Shown here: positions 8,412 to 17,180 of the stretch, in pieces
How the letters are laid out: every line of letters begins with the position of its first letter
How positions within the stretch are numbered: the stretch's first letter is position 1
Source: Leptospira kobayashii
GTDB lineage: Bacteria > Spirochaetota > Leptospiria > Leptospirales > Leptospiraceae
Assembly (NCBI RefSeq): GCF_003114835.2
Contig: NZ_AP025028.1
Location: forward strand, 1,454,001 to 1,518,000
Direction: 5' to 3'
DNA length: 64,000 nucleotides
Notes under the pieces: generated by a model
Seen by the model: the letters and a program-made list of their open reading frames with translations, nothing else
Database searches by the model: none
Told to the model about the DNA's origin: nothing
Translations under genes and position numbers: made by a program

Positions 8412-10364
8412 TTAGAATTCGCCCGATAGGATCGGATACCGAAGACTTGTCTTCGGATCCAATCCGTATTCATCCAAATGGAAAGAGGGAGGAAGCCTTT
8501 CTCTTTTCCATTGGGAGACTTTAAACAATCGGACAAATCTTTCTATTTGTTTGGAAACAGTATCTTGGGAAAGAGAGTTATCTTTTTCCAGAATTCTTTC
8601 CAAACATTCTTCTTCGTCGAGTCCCACATAAACAAGAAGCCTTTCGATTTCCTGTAAAATAGGATAAGGCATCAAATCCTTTTCATCTTCCTGTTCGGTG
8701 ACAAGAGGTCTGAGTTCGGCTGTCGGTTTTGTCTGTCTTAAGATTCCAATGGATTCTTTGGGGCCGATGTATGCGTTATTTCCCGCTTGAATATCATCCA
8801 AAAAGCGAAGCAAAAATTCCTTACTCACTCCCGCAATCGGACAAAGCGACCCGGAAGAATCCCCGTCCATAGTCGTATAACCGACGCTACCTTCGCTACG
8901 ATTGCTTGTGGAAAGTAAAAGATGTCCGTTGGTATTGGCAAGTAGCCAAATCAAAGGAGACCTGACTCTGGCTTGGATATTTTGGAGTGCGAGATCATCC
9001 GTTTCCCAATTTAGTTTTTTACCGATTTGAGACTCGATCAATTCGACCGCTAGGGTTACGGAGGAATCAATTGAGACTTGATAGTGTTTGTTTCCTATTT
9101 CCTTGGCAAGTAGGGAGGCGATCTTTTCCGTTAGTGTGGAGTTGTTTTCCGTTTTTTGATAAAGAGTAACCAATAGATTTTCTTCCTGGATTCCCAGTTC
9201 CGAAAAAACGGAATCTCCCAATTCCTGTTTGGCAAGTTCTTTCATAGATTTGGTAAGTAGCGCACAGATCGCACTGTCTGCACCACCTGACAAAGATAAA
9301 GTGAATCCTTTTGTTTTTGACTTTCGTAGATAATCATAAAGTCCGAGGGAAACGGCGCGGGTAAAATCCTCATACACAGTGATTGGAGCCTTGTAATCGG
9401 ATTCCTTTCGTTTCTCTTTTTCTCTCATATCCAATATGAAATTCGAAGGGCTGGAATCTTTGTTAAACGAGGTTAAACCTAAGACAGGGATTTTTTTATG
9501 GTTTCCGTTCGGATGGGAATTTCTGAATTCCTTGGCACGCAAGGAACGAAGTTCGGAAAGAGAAGAATTGTATGTGGTGATCCTGTAATTGGAAAAAAAG
9601 AGTCTTGGCCCTTCTTTGGAAACGTTTCCGTTTTCACAAAACAAACTTCCTCCTTCGTATATGGCTCTCCCCGATTCGTTTCCGCAAAGATTGGTAAAGA
9701 CTGCCAGGTTTCTTTGGATTCTGCTTGTTTCCTGAAAGATTCTTTTTCGGATTTCTCTTTTTCCCATGGCAAAATGGGAAGCACCCGGAGAAAACAAAAC
9801 ATCGATTCCGTTTTCCGCATAATATTGAGAAGGGCGATTCAAGTTCCAGGAGTCTTCGCAGATTTCCACCGCAGAGAGGATTCCGTTTTTTTCCAGGATA
9901 AAATGCCCGAAAGGAATCGGCCCACGATTCATTGAACTATGGTTTGGTGGAATAAAGTTCTCGACTATAAAACCTGTTGGAGAATGAAACCATCTTTTTT
10001 CATAGTGGATTCCCGTGTTGGCGAGATTCATTTTCGGAATCAAACAGACTACTTCGCCTGCATGAAGAACCGCGATGCAATTATAAAGATAGGAAGAATG
10101 AAAGACAGGCAAACCGACTAAGATCGTTTTATCTTTGGAATAGGGAAGGATTTCCAGAAGGGACGCCCAGGATCTTTTCCAAACACTTTCTTTGTAAAAA
10201 GCGTCCTCACATCCGTATCCCGAGATGGCAAGTTCCGGAAATAATACATAATCGGAATCGGTAATCTCTTCCGACTCGAGACTGGATTTGATTGATTTTA
10301 GATTTCCTGAAAAATCGAGAGGAGTTGTATTGAGAGATACAGCTGCAATTTTAATTAGGGTCAT
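8412..10364 (-). CDS. nadE: Glutamine-dependent NAD+ synthetase
   Basis: NadE amidates deamido-NAD with ammonia released from glutamine, the last step of NAD synthesis. The 650-residue two-domain form is present. The N-terminal nitrilase-fold glutaminase has its triad visible as Glu44 (FPELAISGYG), Lys111 (IPKMNLANTG) and Cys169 (VEICEDSW). The C-terminal synthetase has the pyrophosphatase loop SGGADSAICALL and STSNRSEGSVGYTTMDGD. ATG 10364 is chosen because MTLIKIAAVSLN is the normal beginning and it overlaps the upstream kdtA stop by 14 bases. Longer starts lie inside kdtA. Confidence 0.95.
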   Translation of the reverse strand: MTLIKIAAVSLNTTPLDFSGNLKSIKSSLESEEITDSDYVLFPELAISGYGCEDAFYKESVWKRSWASLLEILPYSKDKTILVGLPVFHSSYLYNCIAVLHAGEVVCLIPKMNLANTGIHYEKRWFHSPTGFIVENFIPPNHSSMNRGPIPFGHFILEKNGILSAVEICEDSWNLNRPSQYYAENGIDVLFSPGASHFAMGKREIRKRIFQETSRIQRNLAVFTNLCGNESGRAIYEGGSLFCENGNVSKEGPRLFFSNYRITTYNSSLSELRSLRAKEFRNSHPNGNHKKIPVLGLTSFNKDSSPSNFILDMREKEKRKESDYKAPITVYEDFTRAVSLGLYDYLRKSKTKGFTLSLSGGADSAICALLTKSMKELAKQELGDSVFSELGIQEENLLVTLYQKTENNSTLTEKIASLLAKEIGNKHYQVSIDSSVTLAVELIESQIGKKLNWETDDLALQNIQARVRSPLIWLLANTNGHLLLSTSNRSEGSVGYTTMDGDSSGSLCPIAGVSKEFLLRFLDDIQAGNNAYIGPKESIGILRQTKPTAELRPLVTEQEDEKDLMPYPILQEIERLLVYVGLDEEECLERILEKDNSLSQDTVSKQIERFVRLFKVSQWKRERLPPSFHLDEYGLDPKTSLRYPILSGEF

Positions 10365-11643
10365 TCGAAAAAACTCTACTGTAGATTTTTTCCGAAGCCC
10401 CTTTGTTTTCCAGCACAAAGTTTCTATTTTTTGCCCCCAATTCTTTGGCGAGATTCGGGTTTAAAATCAGCTTTTCAAAAGCGTCTATATATTCTTTCTT
10501 ATCGTTGCAAACTGCAAGACCACCTAGCTTTTGCATAACGATGGCTTCCGGTGCGTTTGAAATTTTCGGTCCGGTGACTAGAGTGAGCCCGAATGCTGCA
10601 GGTTCGATCGTATTATGCACCCTATGATGGAAAGCGCCTCCCACATAAGCAAACTTGGCAAATTGATAAGCAAATGCCAAAATCCCCAATTCATCCACAA
10701 GCACGATCTTAGGGTATTCCGAATTCTTATCAGTAAGCTCTGAAAAGGTTTTTACAGTCGTAATCGATTCCAATTTCGATCGGAATGATTTCATTCGATT
10801 CTCTTCCCATTTGTGCGGAAAGATCCAAAATGTGGGCAAAGGATGATTCTCTTCGGACCAATGGGAAATAAAATCCAAAAAATAGGATTCGCATTGGGAA
10901 TAAGTGGAACCGAGTAAGATCGGTTTCCGGCTTTCTATTTCCGTTTTGTATTTTTTCAAAAAAGTTTGAAATCTTTCCGGAGGAGTTCCGGACTCGATCC
11001 GGTTCAAGACCGATTCGAAACGTGTATCACCCAATGTTTCTATCTTATGGCCTGAGGCCAATGTTTTGAACTCGTCCACCATGATGGGATGGGAAGGATA
11101 AATCCCTTCCAGATATTGGAAACTAGCTTTTGTTAAAGAATGAACGAATCCTTTTTTTCTTCCCGAACCGGAAGACAAAGAAGCGCATGCCAAATAAGAC
11201 TTACAATCGTATTTGTATGCCGTCTTTAATAAATTAGGCCAAGTGTCCCAAGCCAGGATGATGAGCTTTTCCGGTTTAAATTTTTTGAATACGGAATCGT
11301 AAGCGAATGGAAAATCCAAAGGCAAGATAAAACTACGATCGAAGTTAGGATCGATCCTTTGTTTGTCGGTAACGCTATCCGAATAAACCGATTGGATGAT
11401 AAAGAGAGAAGGATTTTGTTTTTTGATTTCCGCTGCAAGTGCACGGGCCTGATCGAGTTCCCCCACGCTGGAAGCGTGCAACCAAACTGTTTTTTTACGT
11501 GCGTCCTCTTCCGAATTTAAAAGTTCCGTTAAACTATTTTTTCTTTTGTTTAATAACATTCTTCCTTTGGGAAAAAGAAAAACAATGATCCGAAAGGGGA
11601 GGTAAAGCAGAATGAGAATCAGGTTATAGAAAAAATATGCCAT
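10351..11643 (-). CDS. waaA: 3-deoxy-D-manno-octulosonic acid (Kdo) transferase
   Basis: WaaA/KdtA moves Kdo from CMP-Kdo onto lipid A on the inner face of the inner membrane, starting the LPS core. The 430-residue protein has an N-terminal membrane anchor (FFYNLILILLYLPFRIIVFLF), the GT30 motif WLHASSVGELDQARAL near residue 55, and the C-terminal donor domain motif FAYVGGAFHHRVHNTIEPAAFGLTLVTGPKISN (split here between HHRV and HNTI in reading). These are classic family features. The gene starts three bases before the flaA-like stop codon's end and overlaps nadE, so the three are probably cotranscribed. Confidence 0.93.
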   Translation of the reverse strand: MAYFFYNLILILLYLPFRIIVFLFPKGRMLLNKRKNSLTELLNSEEDARKKTVWLHASSVGELDQARALAAEIKKQNPSLFIIQSVYSDSVTDKQRIDPNFDRSFILPLDFPFAYDSVFKKFKPEKLIILAWDTWPNLLKTAYKYDCKSYLACASLSSGSGRKKGFVHSLTKASFQYLEGIYPSHPIMVDEFKTLASGHKIETLGDTRFESVLNRIESGTPPERFQTFLKKYKTEIESRKPILLGSTYSQCESYFLDFISHWSEENHPLPTFWIFPHKWEENRMKSFRSKLESITTVKTFSELTDKNSEYPKIVLVDELGILAFAYQFAKFAYVGGAFHHRVHNTIEPAAFGLTLVTGPKISNAPEAIVMQKLGGLAVCNDKKEYIDAFEKLILNPNLAKELGAKNRNFVLENKGASEKIYSRVFSNDPN

Positions 11644-12399
11644 TTAACGTTTGTTTCCCCAAGTATCTTGCACTTCAGATCCGGGGTAAACAAAAGTGGA
11701 CTTATCCATTAAAAAACACAATTGATCGAAATACAAATGAAAGGCACCGGTTTTCTGAGTCGGTTGAGATGTTAGCCGAAATGCTTTTACTGACATAGGT
11801 AAGGAAAAAGATTGGATGAGTCTTGCATTTTCCTTCGGGAGATTGATGGGAACTTCCAGTCTTCTCCAACCGAAAAAATTCAAAATTCCCAAAGGCAGGT
11901 AAATCTCTTTTGATTTTTTCTGAGTCACTACCAGATCCAATGCCATATGATGGCCTTCCGAATAAACCCAAATGATCGCTTGAATGGGAAGTCCTAGAGG
12001 AAGTAACAATTGTTCTTCGGGTCTGATCGTCCAATGGTCTCTTTTCGGATTCTCCACATAACTATGAACCAAAAAAGAATTTTGGGTTTGTACATTCGGA
12101 TAACCGTTGTTTTTCAAAATTTCCTTTTCTTGGGGAAATGCGGAGGAGTCGGGAAGATTTGCGCTGAACTCGGTGTGATTTAAAAAAGAATCGGATCTGT
12201 AAATACTCCAAGGCCTTTCTCCTTCGAAGTCTTCCGCAAGGAATAAGACATAGTTTTTTTCATTTTCGAGTGCTTTTTGCAGTCGTAAAACTCTACCTTC
12301 TTCATCTCTGTCCCAAGGTCTGGGTGCGCCACTCAGGTCCAGGCAAAAAAAGATAAGAAGTAGAAAAAATATATTAACTTTTTTTATAAATAAAAACAT
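11644..12399 (-). CDS. FlaA-like periplasmic flagellar filament sheath protein
   Basis: FlaA proteins form the sheath around spirochaete periplasmic flagella. The 251-residue product from ATG 12399 has a signal peptide (MFLFIKKVNIFFLLLIFFC... cut near LSGA), then EDFEGERPWSIY. It continues with the family core IIWVYSEGHHMALDLVV, LPLGILNFFGWRRLEVPI and LYFDQLCFLMD, matching the FlaA pattern (WVYG-x-G..., L-x-FxGW, YFDQL). The size resembles the shorter Leptospira FlaA2 type. I cannot tell whether it is the main FlaA or a paralogue. No strong ribosome site precedes the ATG. A sigma-28-like promoter lies immediately upstream at 12412-12438. Confidence 0.72.
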   Translation of the reverse strand: MFLFIKKVNIFFLLLIFFCLDLSGAPRPWDRDEEGRVLRLQKALENEKNYVLFLAEDFEGERPWSIYRSDSFLNHTEFSANLPDSSAFPQEKEILKNNGYPNVQTQNSFLVHSYVENPKRDHWTIRPEEQLLLPLGLPIQAIIWVYSEGHHMALDLVVTQKKSKEIYLPLGILNFFGWRRLEVPINLPKENARLIQSFSLPMSVKAFRLTSQPTQKTGAFHLYFDQLCFLMDKSTFVYPGSEVQDTWGNKR

Positions 12400-12411
12400 T
12401 TCTAACTTTTC

Positions 12412-12438
12412 TAATCGGCAAAAAAGTGTAATCCTTTC
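12412..12438 (-). promoter_or_regulatory. Sigma-28 (FliA)-type promoter before flaA-like gene
   Basis: On the minus strand GAAAGGAT (12431-12438), an exact 11-base spacer and GCCGATTA (12412-12419) match the FliA consensus TAAAGTTT-N11-GCCGATAA at about 5 of 8 and 7 of 8 positions. The predicted transcript would start only some six bases before ATG 12399, so the message would be nearly leaderless. That weakens the call. An FlgM-like gene in the same window supports it indirectly. Confidence 0.4.
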
Positions 12439-12478
12439 TATAGTAACGGTAAAAAATAAGAAGGGTAAAGTCTTTTCT

Positions 12479-13249
12479 ATGGCTAGACAGGATAATCTAA
12501 AAATCTTCACAACGGCGATCCTTGTCGTACTACTCCTTTCTTCTTTTATTTTTGGATTCATTTATCGTAATGAAATCTACCAAAAAATTCAGATGATCGG
12601 CAAAGCCAATTCTTTGGAAAAAGAAGACCGCATCATCGAAAAACCTTGGACTTCCCCTGTTTCTTCAGAAAAGGAAACTGCGAATGTTGAGGATCCTTCC
12701 AATAAAGAAGACAAATCCACAAAGACCAAATTACCCAATCTCCCCAGTTTGGAAGAGATGGATCCCGCTTGGGAAAAGCCTAGTTCCAAATCCGTTTCCG
12801 TAACCGGTAGCCAAACGGAAAAAAAACAAAATCCGAAATCATCCGAAAAAGTTGCTATAGAAAAAGAAAAGGAAATGATCGGAGACAAGTTTGCGGAAGA
12901 GCCTCGTGATCTTCCCAAAGAAGTCCGTCCAAAGATCTCTTCCACTTCCAAAGAAAAGAAAAACAAGCAGCAAACTGCTGTTTATCGACCTGCGGCAAAG
13001 AAAAAACAATCTGCGCCAAAATATGTTTACACCGCAAAAAAAGTTTCCGATTCTAAGTCTCAAGTCAAAAAGACTTGGGCAAAACCCAGTCGCACCGGTT
13101 CAGAAACCAAATCAAAACAATCTGTGAGTTTGGAAGCGCGGTTCAAAGATATGGAATCCAAGTTTGTATTGCAGAACCAAAAGAACGAAATGCGTTTTAC
13201 AGAGATTGAAAAAAGAATCGAAAAATTAGAAAAATCTCTCGGACCTTAA
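12479..13249 (+). CDS. Membrane-anchored Lys-rich hypothetical protein, 256 aa
   Basis: The protein has one N-terminal membrane helix (IFTTAILVVLLLSSFIFGFIY, residues about 9-29). A long low-complexity Lys/Ser/Glu/Pro region (residues 40-215) follows, with repeated KK, SEK and TKS elements. A C-terminal coiled-coil-like segment (LEARFKDMESKFVLQNQKNEMRF...) ends it. No enzyme motif is visible; the basic linker might contact peptidoglycan, nucleic acid or another protein. It is divergent from the flaA-like gene, 79 bases apart, and is followed three bases later by the yggS-type gene, so it probably leads that operon. Confidence 0.6.
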   Translation: MARQDNLKIFTTAILVVLLLSSFIFGFIYRNEIYQKIQMIGKANSLEKEDRIIEKPWTSPVSSEKETANVEDPSNKEDKSTKTKLPNLPSLEEMDPAWEKPSSKSVSVTGSQTEKKQNPKSSEKVAIEKEKEMIGDKFAEEPRDLPKEVRPKISSTSKEKKNKQQTAVYRPAAKKKQSAPKYVYTAKKVSDSKSQVKKTWAKPSRTGSETKSKQSVSLEARFKDMESKFVLQNQKNEMRFTEIEKRIEKLEKSLGP

Positions 13250-13252
13250 TTC

Positions 13253-13954
13253 TTGTCTTTCTACGGAGAATCTTACAAAAACCTCATTTCCTCTCTTCAA
13301 TCCCAATACCCGAAGAAATCATTTCAAATCCTGGCTGTTTCCAAAACAAAACCTTATGAAGTAATCAGAAAAGCCTATCTCGGCGGAATCCGCGTATTCG
13401 GAGAAAATTACATTCCCGAGGCGATTGAAAAATTCACAAGGCTGAGAGAAGAGTTTCCCGAGGCAAATGAAGAGGTACAATTGCATCATATAGGACCTGT
13501 GCAATCCGGTACTTTACGCAAGTTATTTGGCCATTTCCAATTCACTCACGGAGTGGGATCTTTCTCCACTTTGAACGAATTATTGAAACGGGCTTTGAAA
13601 GAGAAAAAAACAATCCGATACTTTATACAGTGCAATCTTACGAAGGAATCTTCCAAAAACGGGATGGATACGGAAGAGTTGATCTCTCGTAAGAAAGAGA
13701 TGTTAAACTTTCAAAATGAATATTGCATTTGGGAAGGAATGATGGGGATGGGACCGTCCGACGGCGAATCGGAGGGAACTAAACTGGCTTTTCGGAAATT
13801 GAATGATTTGAGAAATGAATACTTCCCCGATAAAAAATTATCAATGGGGATGAGTGGGGATTACGATCTCGCACTTCAGTACGGATCCGATTATTTGCGG
13901 ATCGGTTCAAAAATATTTGGGGATAGGGTTTATGGAACAGACAAACAGGCATAA
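13253..13954 (+). CDS. YggS/PLPBP-family pyridoxal phosphate homeostasis protein
   Basis: Members bind pyridoxal 5'-phosphate on a TIM-barrel without known catalysis and balance B6 and amino-acid pools. The 233-residue length is normal. Hallmarks are ILAVSKTKP with the PLP lysine near residue 32, GIRVFGENYIPEA, the LHHIGPVQ segment (usually HFIGxLQxNK, here degenerate), GMMGMGP, LSMGMSGDYDLAL and LRIGSKIFG. The start is a TTG three bases after the upstream stop. The end overlaps proC by 23 bases, and yggS-proC adjacency is common across bacteria. Confidence 0.88.
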   Translation: MSFYGESYKNLISSLQSQYPKKSFQILAVSKTKPYEVIRKAYLGGIRVFGENYIPEAIEKFTRLREEFPEANEEVQLHHIGPVQSGTLRKLFGHFQFTHGVGSFSTLNELLKRALKEKKTIRYFIQCNLTKESSKNGMDTEELISRKKEMLNFQNEYCIWEGMMGMGPSDGESEGTKLAFRKLNDLRNEYFPDKKLSMGMSGDYDLALQYGSDYLRIGSKIFGDRVYGTDKQA

Positions 13955-14726
13955 TGTGGGAGTGGTGGGACTCGGAAAAATGGGCGGGGCGATCGCTCTC
14001 GGAATCCATGCCTCTGGAAAAGGATTCGTTTACGGTTATGATCCTTTCACCAAAACAAAGATCCCCGGTATCGAATACAAATCCGGAATTCCTTCCTTGG
14101 AAGAAATGGCAGATATCATCATACTTGCAGTCAAACCGAACGATATCGCCTCCGTGGTGAAAGAATTTAAAAAACCGAAAACATTTTTGTCGATTGCTGC
14201 TGGAATTTCCGTGGCCACCATTCAAAATAACGCACCCAAAGGTTCTAAGGTTTCCAGGCTTATGCCCAATCTACCTTTGGTGGTGGGCCGGGGGGCAGTC
14301 GGATTTTTCGGAGAACCCGGTCTTGATTCTTTGGTTGTAGATCTTTTTTCTTCTCTTGGAACGGTTGTTAGACTGGACAAGGAATCCTTACTGGATGCCG
14401 TAACAGGTCTTTCCGGATCGGGACCGGCTTATGTGATGACTTTTCTTCATTCACTGGCGGAAGGGGGATTGAAAGCAGGCCTTTCCTATTCGCAAAGTCT
14501 GGATCTTGCTTTGGAGACGATTGCAGGGAGTGTGGAGTACTTTCGTAAGCTAAGTGAATCGGACCCCAGTCTCCATCCGATGGAAGTGCGGAATTGGGTC
14601 ACTTCTCCGGGGGGAACTACGATTTACGGTTTGGATGCTTTGGAAAGAGGTGGGTTTACCACAGCCGTCCGTGATGCGGTCACGGAGGCAACTAAGAGAA
14701 GCAAAGAACTGGGTGGAAAGGAATAA
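13932..14726 (+). CDS. proC: Pyrroline-5-carboxylate reductase
   Basis: ProC reduces pyrroline-5-carboxylate to proline with NAD(P)H. The 264-residue product begins MEQTNRHNVGVVGLGKMGGAIA with the Rossmann loop. It then has ILAVKPNDI, SRLMPNLPLVVGRGAVGF and LSGSGPAYVMTFLHSLAEGGLKAGL. It ends with the P5CR signature VTSPGGTTIYGLDALERGGF. ATG 13932 is preferred over the more upstream frame start at 13854, which lies deep inside the yggS-type gene. No proA or proB is nearby. Confidence 0.94.
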   Translation: MEQTNRHNVGVVGLGKMGGAIALGIHASGKGFVYGYDPFTKTKIPGIEYKSGIPSLEEMADIIILAVKPNDIASVVKEFKKPKTFLSIAAGISVATIQNNAPKGSKVSRLMPNLPLVVGRGAVGFFGEPGLDSLVVDLFSSLGTVVRLDKESLLDAVTGLSGSGPAYVMTFLHSLAEGGLKAGLSYSQSLDLALETIAGSVEYFRKLSESDPSLHPMEVRNWVTSPGGTTIYGLDALERGGFTTAVRDAVTEATKRSKELGGKE

Positions 14727-14742
14727 AGAAGGATAATAACGG

Positions 14743-14819
<77 letters not shown>

Positions 14820-14931
14820 AAATACCACATTCTATGACGCGGGTTTTCTGTCAAGATCGTTTATACTTTGTTCTAAGAAGTTCACACAATTTGTACAATT
14901 TTTAAACCAATCCCTAAAATCTTACTTTACA

Positions 14932-14960
14932 TTGACCCTATTTTCATTGTTTTTAATAAT
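14932..14960 (+). promoter_or_regulatory. Sigma-70-type promoter for the diguanylate cyclase gene
   Basis: TTGACC at 14932-14937 is followed after 16 or 17 bases by TAATAA or AATAAT at 14954-14960 in an AT-rich stretch. Transcription would start about 20 bases before the TTG start at 14986. The spacing and sequences fit the housekeeping consensus well. Confidence 0.5.
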
Positions 14961-14985
14961 TTAATCTGAGCTTGGGCGGTGTGCT

Positions 14986-16047
14986 TTGTCACTAAAAGAA
15001 AATACAGACATAGTATTCGAACATTACGAAAAAAAAATCTACGATCAAAAACAGCTCCTTGAGATTTCCCGCGCTCTCAACTCTACGCTTGATTACAAGT
15101 ATCTGATTGATGCGATCTTAAATATTTGCCTAGCTCAATTGCAGACTTTACATGCCGCCATGTACCTGGAGCCGGAGATAGATTTAGGTCTTTTCCGGTT
15201 GGAGCCTCAATCCACGAAAGGATTCGAGTTAACGGAAGCTGATCATAATTACGAAATCAAAATCGATACTCCTCTCATTCATTATTTCGAAGAAAAACCG
15301 AAAGCGATCACGATGGATCAAATCCTTTTGGTTGAGTCCCTAAAAGATTCCAAAGACCTTAACTACTTACGTGAGTTAGGTGCCGAGATCATCGTTCCTT
15401 TGAATGCAAAAGGAAAGGTGAACGGCCTCCTCGTTCTCGGGGAAAAGATGACTACGGAAGAGTTTTTGGAAGATGAAAAGGAATTCATGACCACACTTGC
15501 CAATTTGGCCGGGATTGCAGTAGATAACGCTCGTTTGTATGAGCTTGCTACCGTGGATATGATGACGGGTTTGAAAATCCATCATTACTTCCAAACCAAA
15601 CTGAAAGAAGAAATGGAACGTTGCCGCAAAAAAGGAACCAAGCTCGCACTTCTTTTTACGGACGTGGACAAGTTCAAAGTATTCAATGATACTTACGGTC
15701 ACCAAGCTGGCGACGTCGTTTTGATTGAAGTGGCAAGGCAACTTATCAATGCTGGCCAACGTCATCACATTCCCGCGAGATACGGCGGAGAAGAATTTTG
15801 TTTGGTTATGCCTGGAGCTACGGAAGAAGAAGCATTTGCTAAGGGTGAGGAGATTCGCAAGAGTGTGGAAGCAATGGTTGTAAAGAACCCGAACGATGGC
15901 ACAGATTTGAAAGTGACTTTGTCCGTAGGAGTTTCCACTTTCCGATCTACAGACCGGAATAATAAAGATCTGATCGAACGTGCGGATAAGGCACTCTACC
16001 AAGCGAAACATTCCGGTAGAAACAGAACAATTTGCTTTAAGGAATAA
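14986..16047 (+). CDS. GAF-GGDEF diguanylate cyclase
   Basis: The protein probably makes the second messenger c-di-GMP from two GTP. Residues about 20-180 form a GAF-like sensor (ISRALNSTLDYKYLIDAIL..., ANLAGIAVDNARLYELA). The GGDEF domain occupies the rest: VDMMTGLKIHHYF, LLFTDVDKFKVFNDTYGHQAGD (metal Asp, GTP-binding Asn) and RYGGEEF as active-site GGEEF, which keeps activity in known enzymes. The inhibitory I-site position before it reads RHHI instead of RxxD. There is no membrane helix. The start is TTG 14986, behind its own promoter. Confidence 0.93.
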   Translation: MSLKENTDIVFEHYEKKIYDQKQLLEISRALNSTLDYKYLIDAILNICLAQLQTLHAAMYLEPEIDLGLFRLEPQSTKGFELTEADHNYEIKIDTPLIHYFEEKPKAITMDQILLVESLKDSKDLNYLRELGAEIIVPLNAKGKVNGLLVLGEKMTTEEFLEDEKEFMTTLANLAGIAVDNARLYELATVDMMTGLKIHHYFQTKLKEEMERCRKKGTKLALLFTDVDKFKVFNDTYGHQAGDVVLIEVARQLINAGQRHHIPARYGGEEFCLVMPGATEEEAFAKGEEIRKSVEAMVVKNPNDGTDLKVTLSVGVSTFRSTDRNNKDLIERADKALYQAKHSGRNRTICFKE

Positions 16048-16069
16048 AAAAAAAGCCGATGAGGAGAGT

Positions 16070-16297
16070 ATGGCAGAAGCAGTTACCATCCTCTCCGATC
16101 TTTCCCGTCCTGGCCATTCCGGGGTACTCGAATCTATCCGGGATAGAGCCCTGGGACTTAAATCGTTTAACTTCCAACCTTATTCCTGTTTTATCGAGTA
16201 TAAGTCCAAAGAAGAGAAAACAGGGATCGAATACAGAGATTGTATTGTAGATTATTCCCGTTGCCCCAATCAAAATTGTATCAAAAAACTGGTTTAA
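16070..16297 (+). CDS. Small hypothetical protein, 75 aa
   Basis: ATG 16070 has a good GAGGAG ribosome site (16061-16066). The product (MAEAVTILSDLSRPGHSGVLESIRD... in part) ends with FIEYKSKEEKTGIEYRDCIVDYSRC and a final CPNQNC-type cluster, three cysteines in the last 20 residues, which might bind metal. No signal peptide is present and I do not recognise the family. It lies 22 bases after the diguanylate cyclase and overlaps the next lipoprotein gene by about 22 bases, consistent with an operon. Confidence 0.6.
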   Translation: MAEAVTILSDLSRPGHSGVLESIRDRALGLKSFNFQPYSCFIEYKSKEEKTGIEYRDCIVDYSRCPNQNCIKKLV

Positions 16298-17178
16298 GAT
16301 CTTTCATTCTATTTTCCCTCTGTTTCTTTTTTGTTCAATGCCAGAGGGAAATCGTATCCATTTCTCCCGATTCTTCTTCTAACAAAACATCATTACTAAA
16401 CGTTCTTCCTAAGGGCAAATTCAAAGTGGAAGATTTGGGAACCCATCTTTTGCTCCATGGGTTTTCCGATCCGGAGACAAATAAACCTTATCCGTTGTTA
16501 TGGGATACCGGTTCGGATATTAGTTTTGTGAGGGAACATCTGGGCGCGGAGACGGATACCCAATTCCGATTGAGATGGGCAGGAAAGGATTTTCCTTTCA
16601 AAAAAAGAAAGGGAGTTCTTCCCGAAAGTCTGCAAGGACTTGTAGGAAACGACTTTTTTGATAATACGTGTGTTTGGTGGGAAAACGGGGAATTACTTGT
16701 ATTCGATTCTTCTTCGAGTTTTTGCGAAAGACCGCAGGCTTTTTTATCCACCAGTTTACGTACACTTTCCGTTCGGAAATGGAATCTTCATTATTATGCA
16801 AGTTTTAAGGGCAAAAAGGAAAAGACCTATCTTGGAATTCTGGACACCGGAGCGAGCCTTAGTCTTCTTCCCTTTAAAGGAGAAGAGGATTTGGAATCCC
16901 AAGGCAAAAAGAAGGTATTTTTGCCCGGAAATCAAATTCAGGAAGCGGATCTTTTTTACTGGAAGGGGCCGCTTTATTTGGGGACGAACCTGGGAATTTG
17001 GGAAGAATACTTTGACATTTACTTTTTAAGCGGAATTTCACTTGAGAATTTCCTTTTATCAAGGGACAAGGATAGGGAAGAGGTTTGGGTCATCGGTTTG
17101 GATATTTTGCGCAGAAAACCCTTATTCTGGGATTTCGCAAGAAATAGAATCGCCATCTTAAATCATTCGTCCAATTAA
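16276..17178 (+). CDS. Lipoprotein with two aspartyl-protease-like lobes
   Basis: From TTG 16276 the product begins MYQKTGLRSFILFSLCFFFVQC, a lipoprotein signal with Cys22; other TTGs at 16240 and 16261 are possible. The mature chain has two retropepsin/pepsin-like lobes. Lobe 1 has LLWDTGSD with Asp77 and the partner motif LQGLVGNDFF (about 119-128). Lobe 2 has GILDTGAS with Asp190 and VWVIGLDILRRKPLFWDF near the end. Each DTG and GxD pair matches the psi-loop architecture of aspartyl proteases, and two in one chain could form an active site without dimerising. It is probably exported to the periplasm or outer membrane. Protease activity is inference. Confidence 0.7.
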   Translation: MYQKTGLRSFILFSLCFFFVQCQREIVSISPDSSSNKTSLLNVLPKGKFKVEDLGTHLLLHGFSDPETNKPYPLLWDTGSDISFVREHLGAETDTQFRLRWAGKDFPFKKRKGVLPESLQGLVGNDFFDNTCVWWENGELLVFDSSSSFCERPQAFLSTSLRTLSVRKWNLHYYASFKGKKEKTYLGILDTGASLSLLPFKGEEDLESQGKKKVFLPGNQIQEADLFYWKGPLYLGTNLGIWEEYFDIYFLSGISLENFLLSRDKDREEVWVIGLDILRRKPLFWDFARNRIAILNHSSN

Positions 17179-17180
17179 AA

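Noticed and set aside
12589..12966. Minus-strand Ser/Phe-rich frame
   Set aside because: Complement of the low-complexity Lys/Glu region of the gene at 12479; composition artefact.
15376..16089. Minus-strand frame of 237 codons opposite the diguanylate cyclase
   Set aside because: Antisense shadow; the plus strand has all GGDEF motifs.
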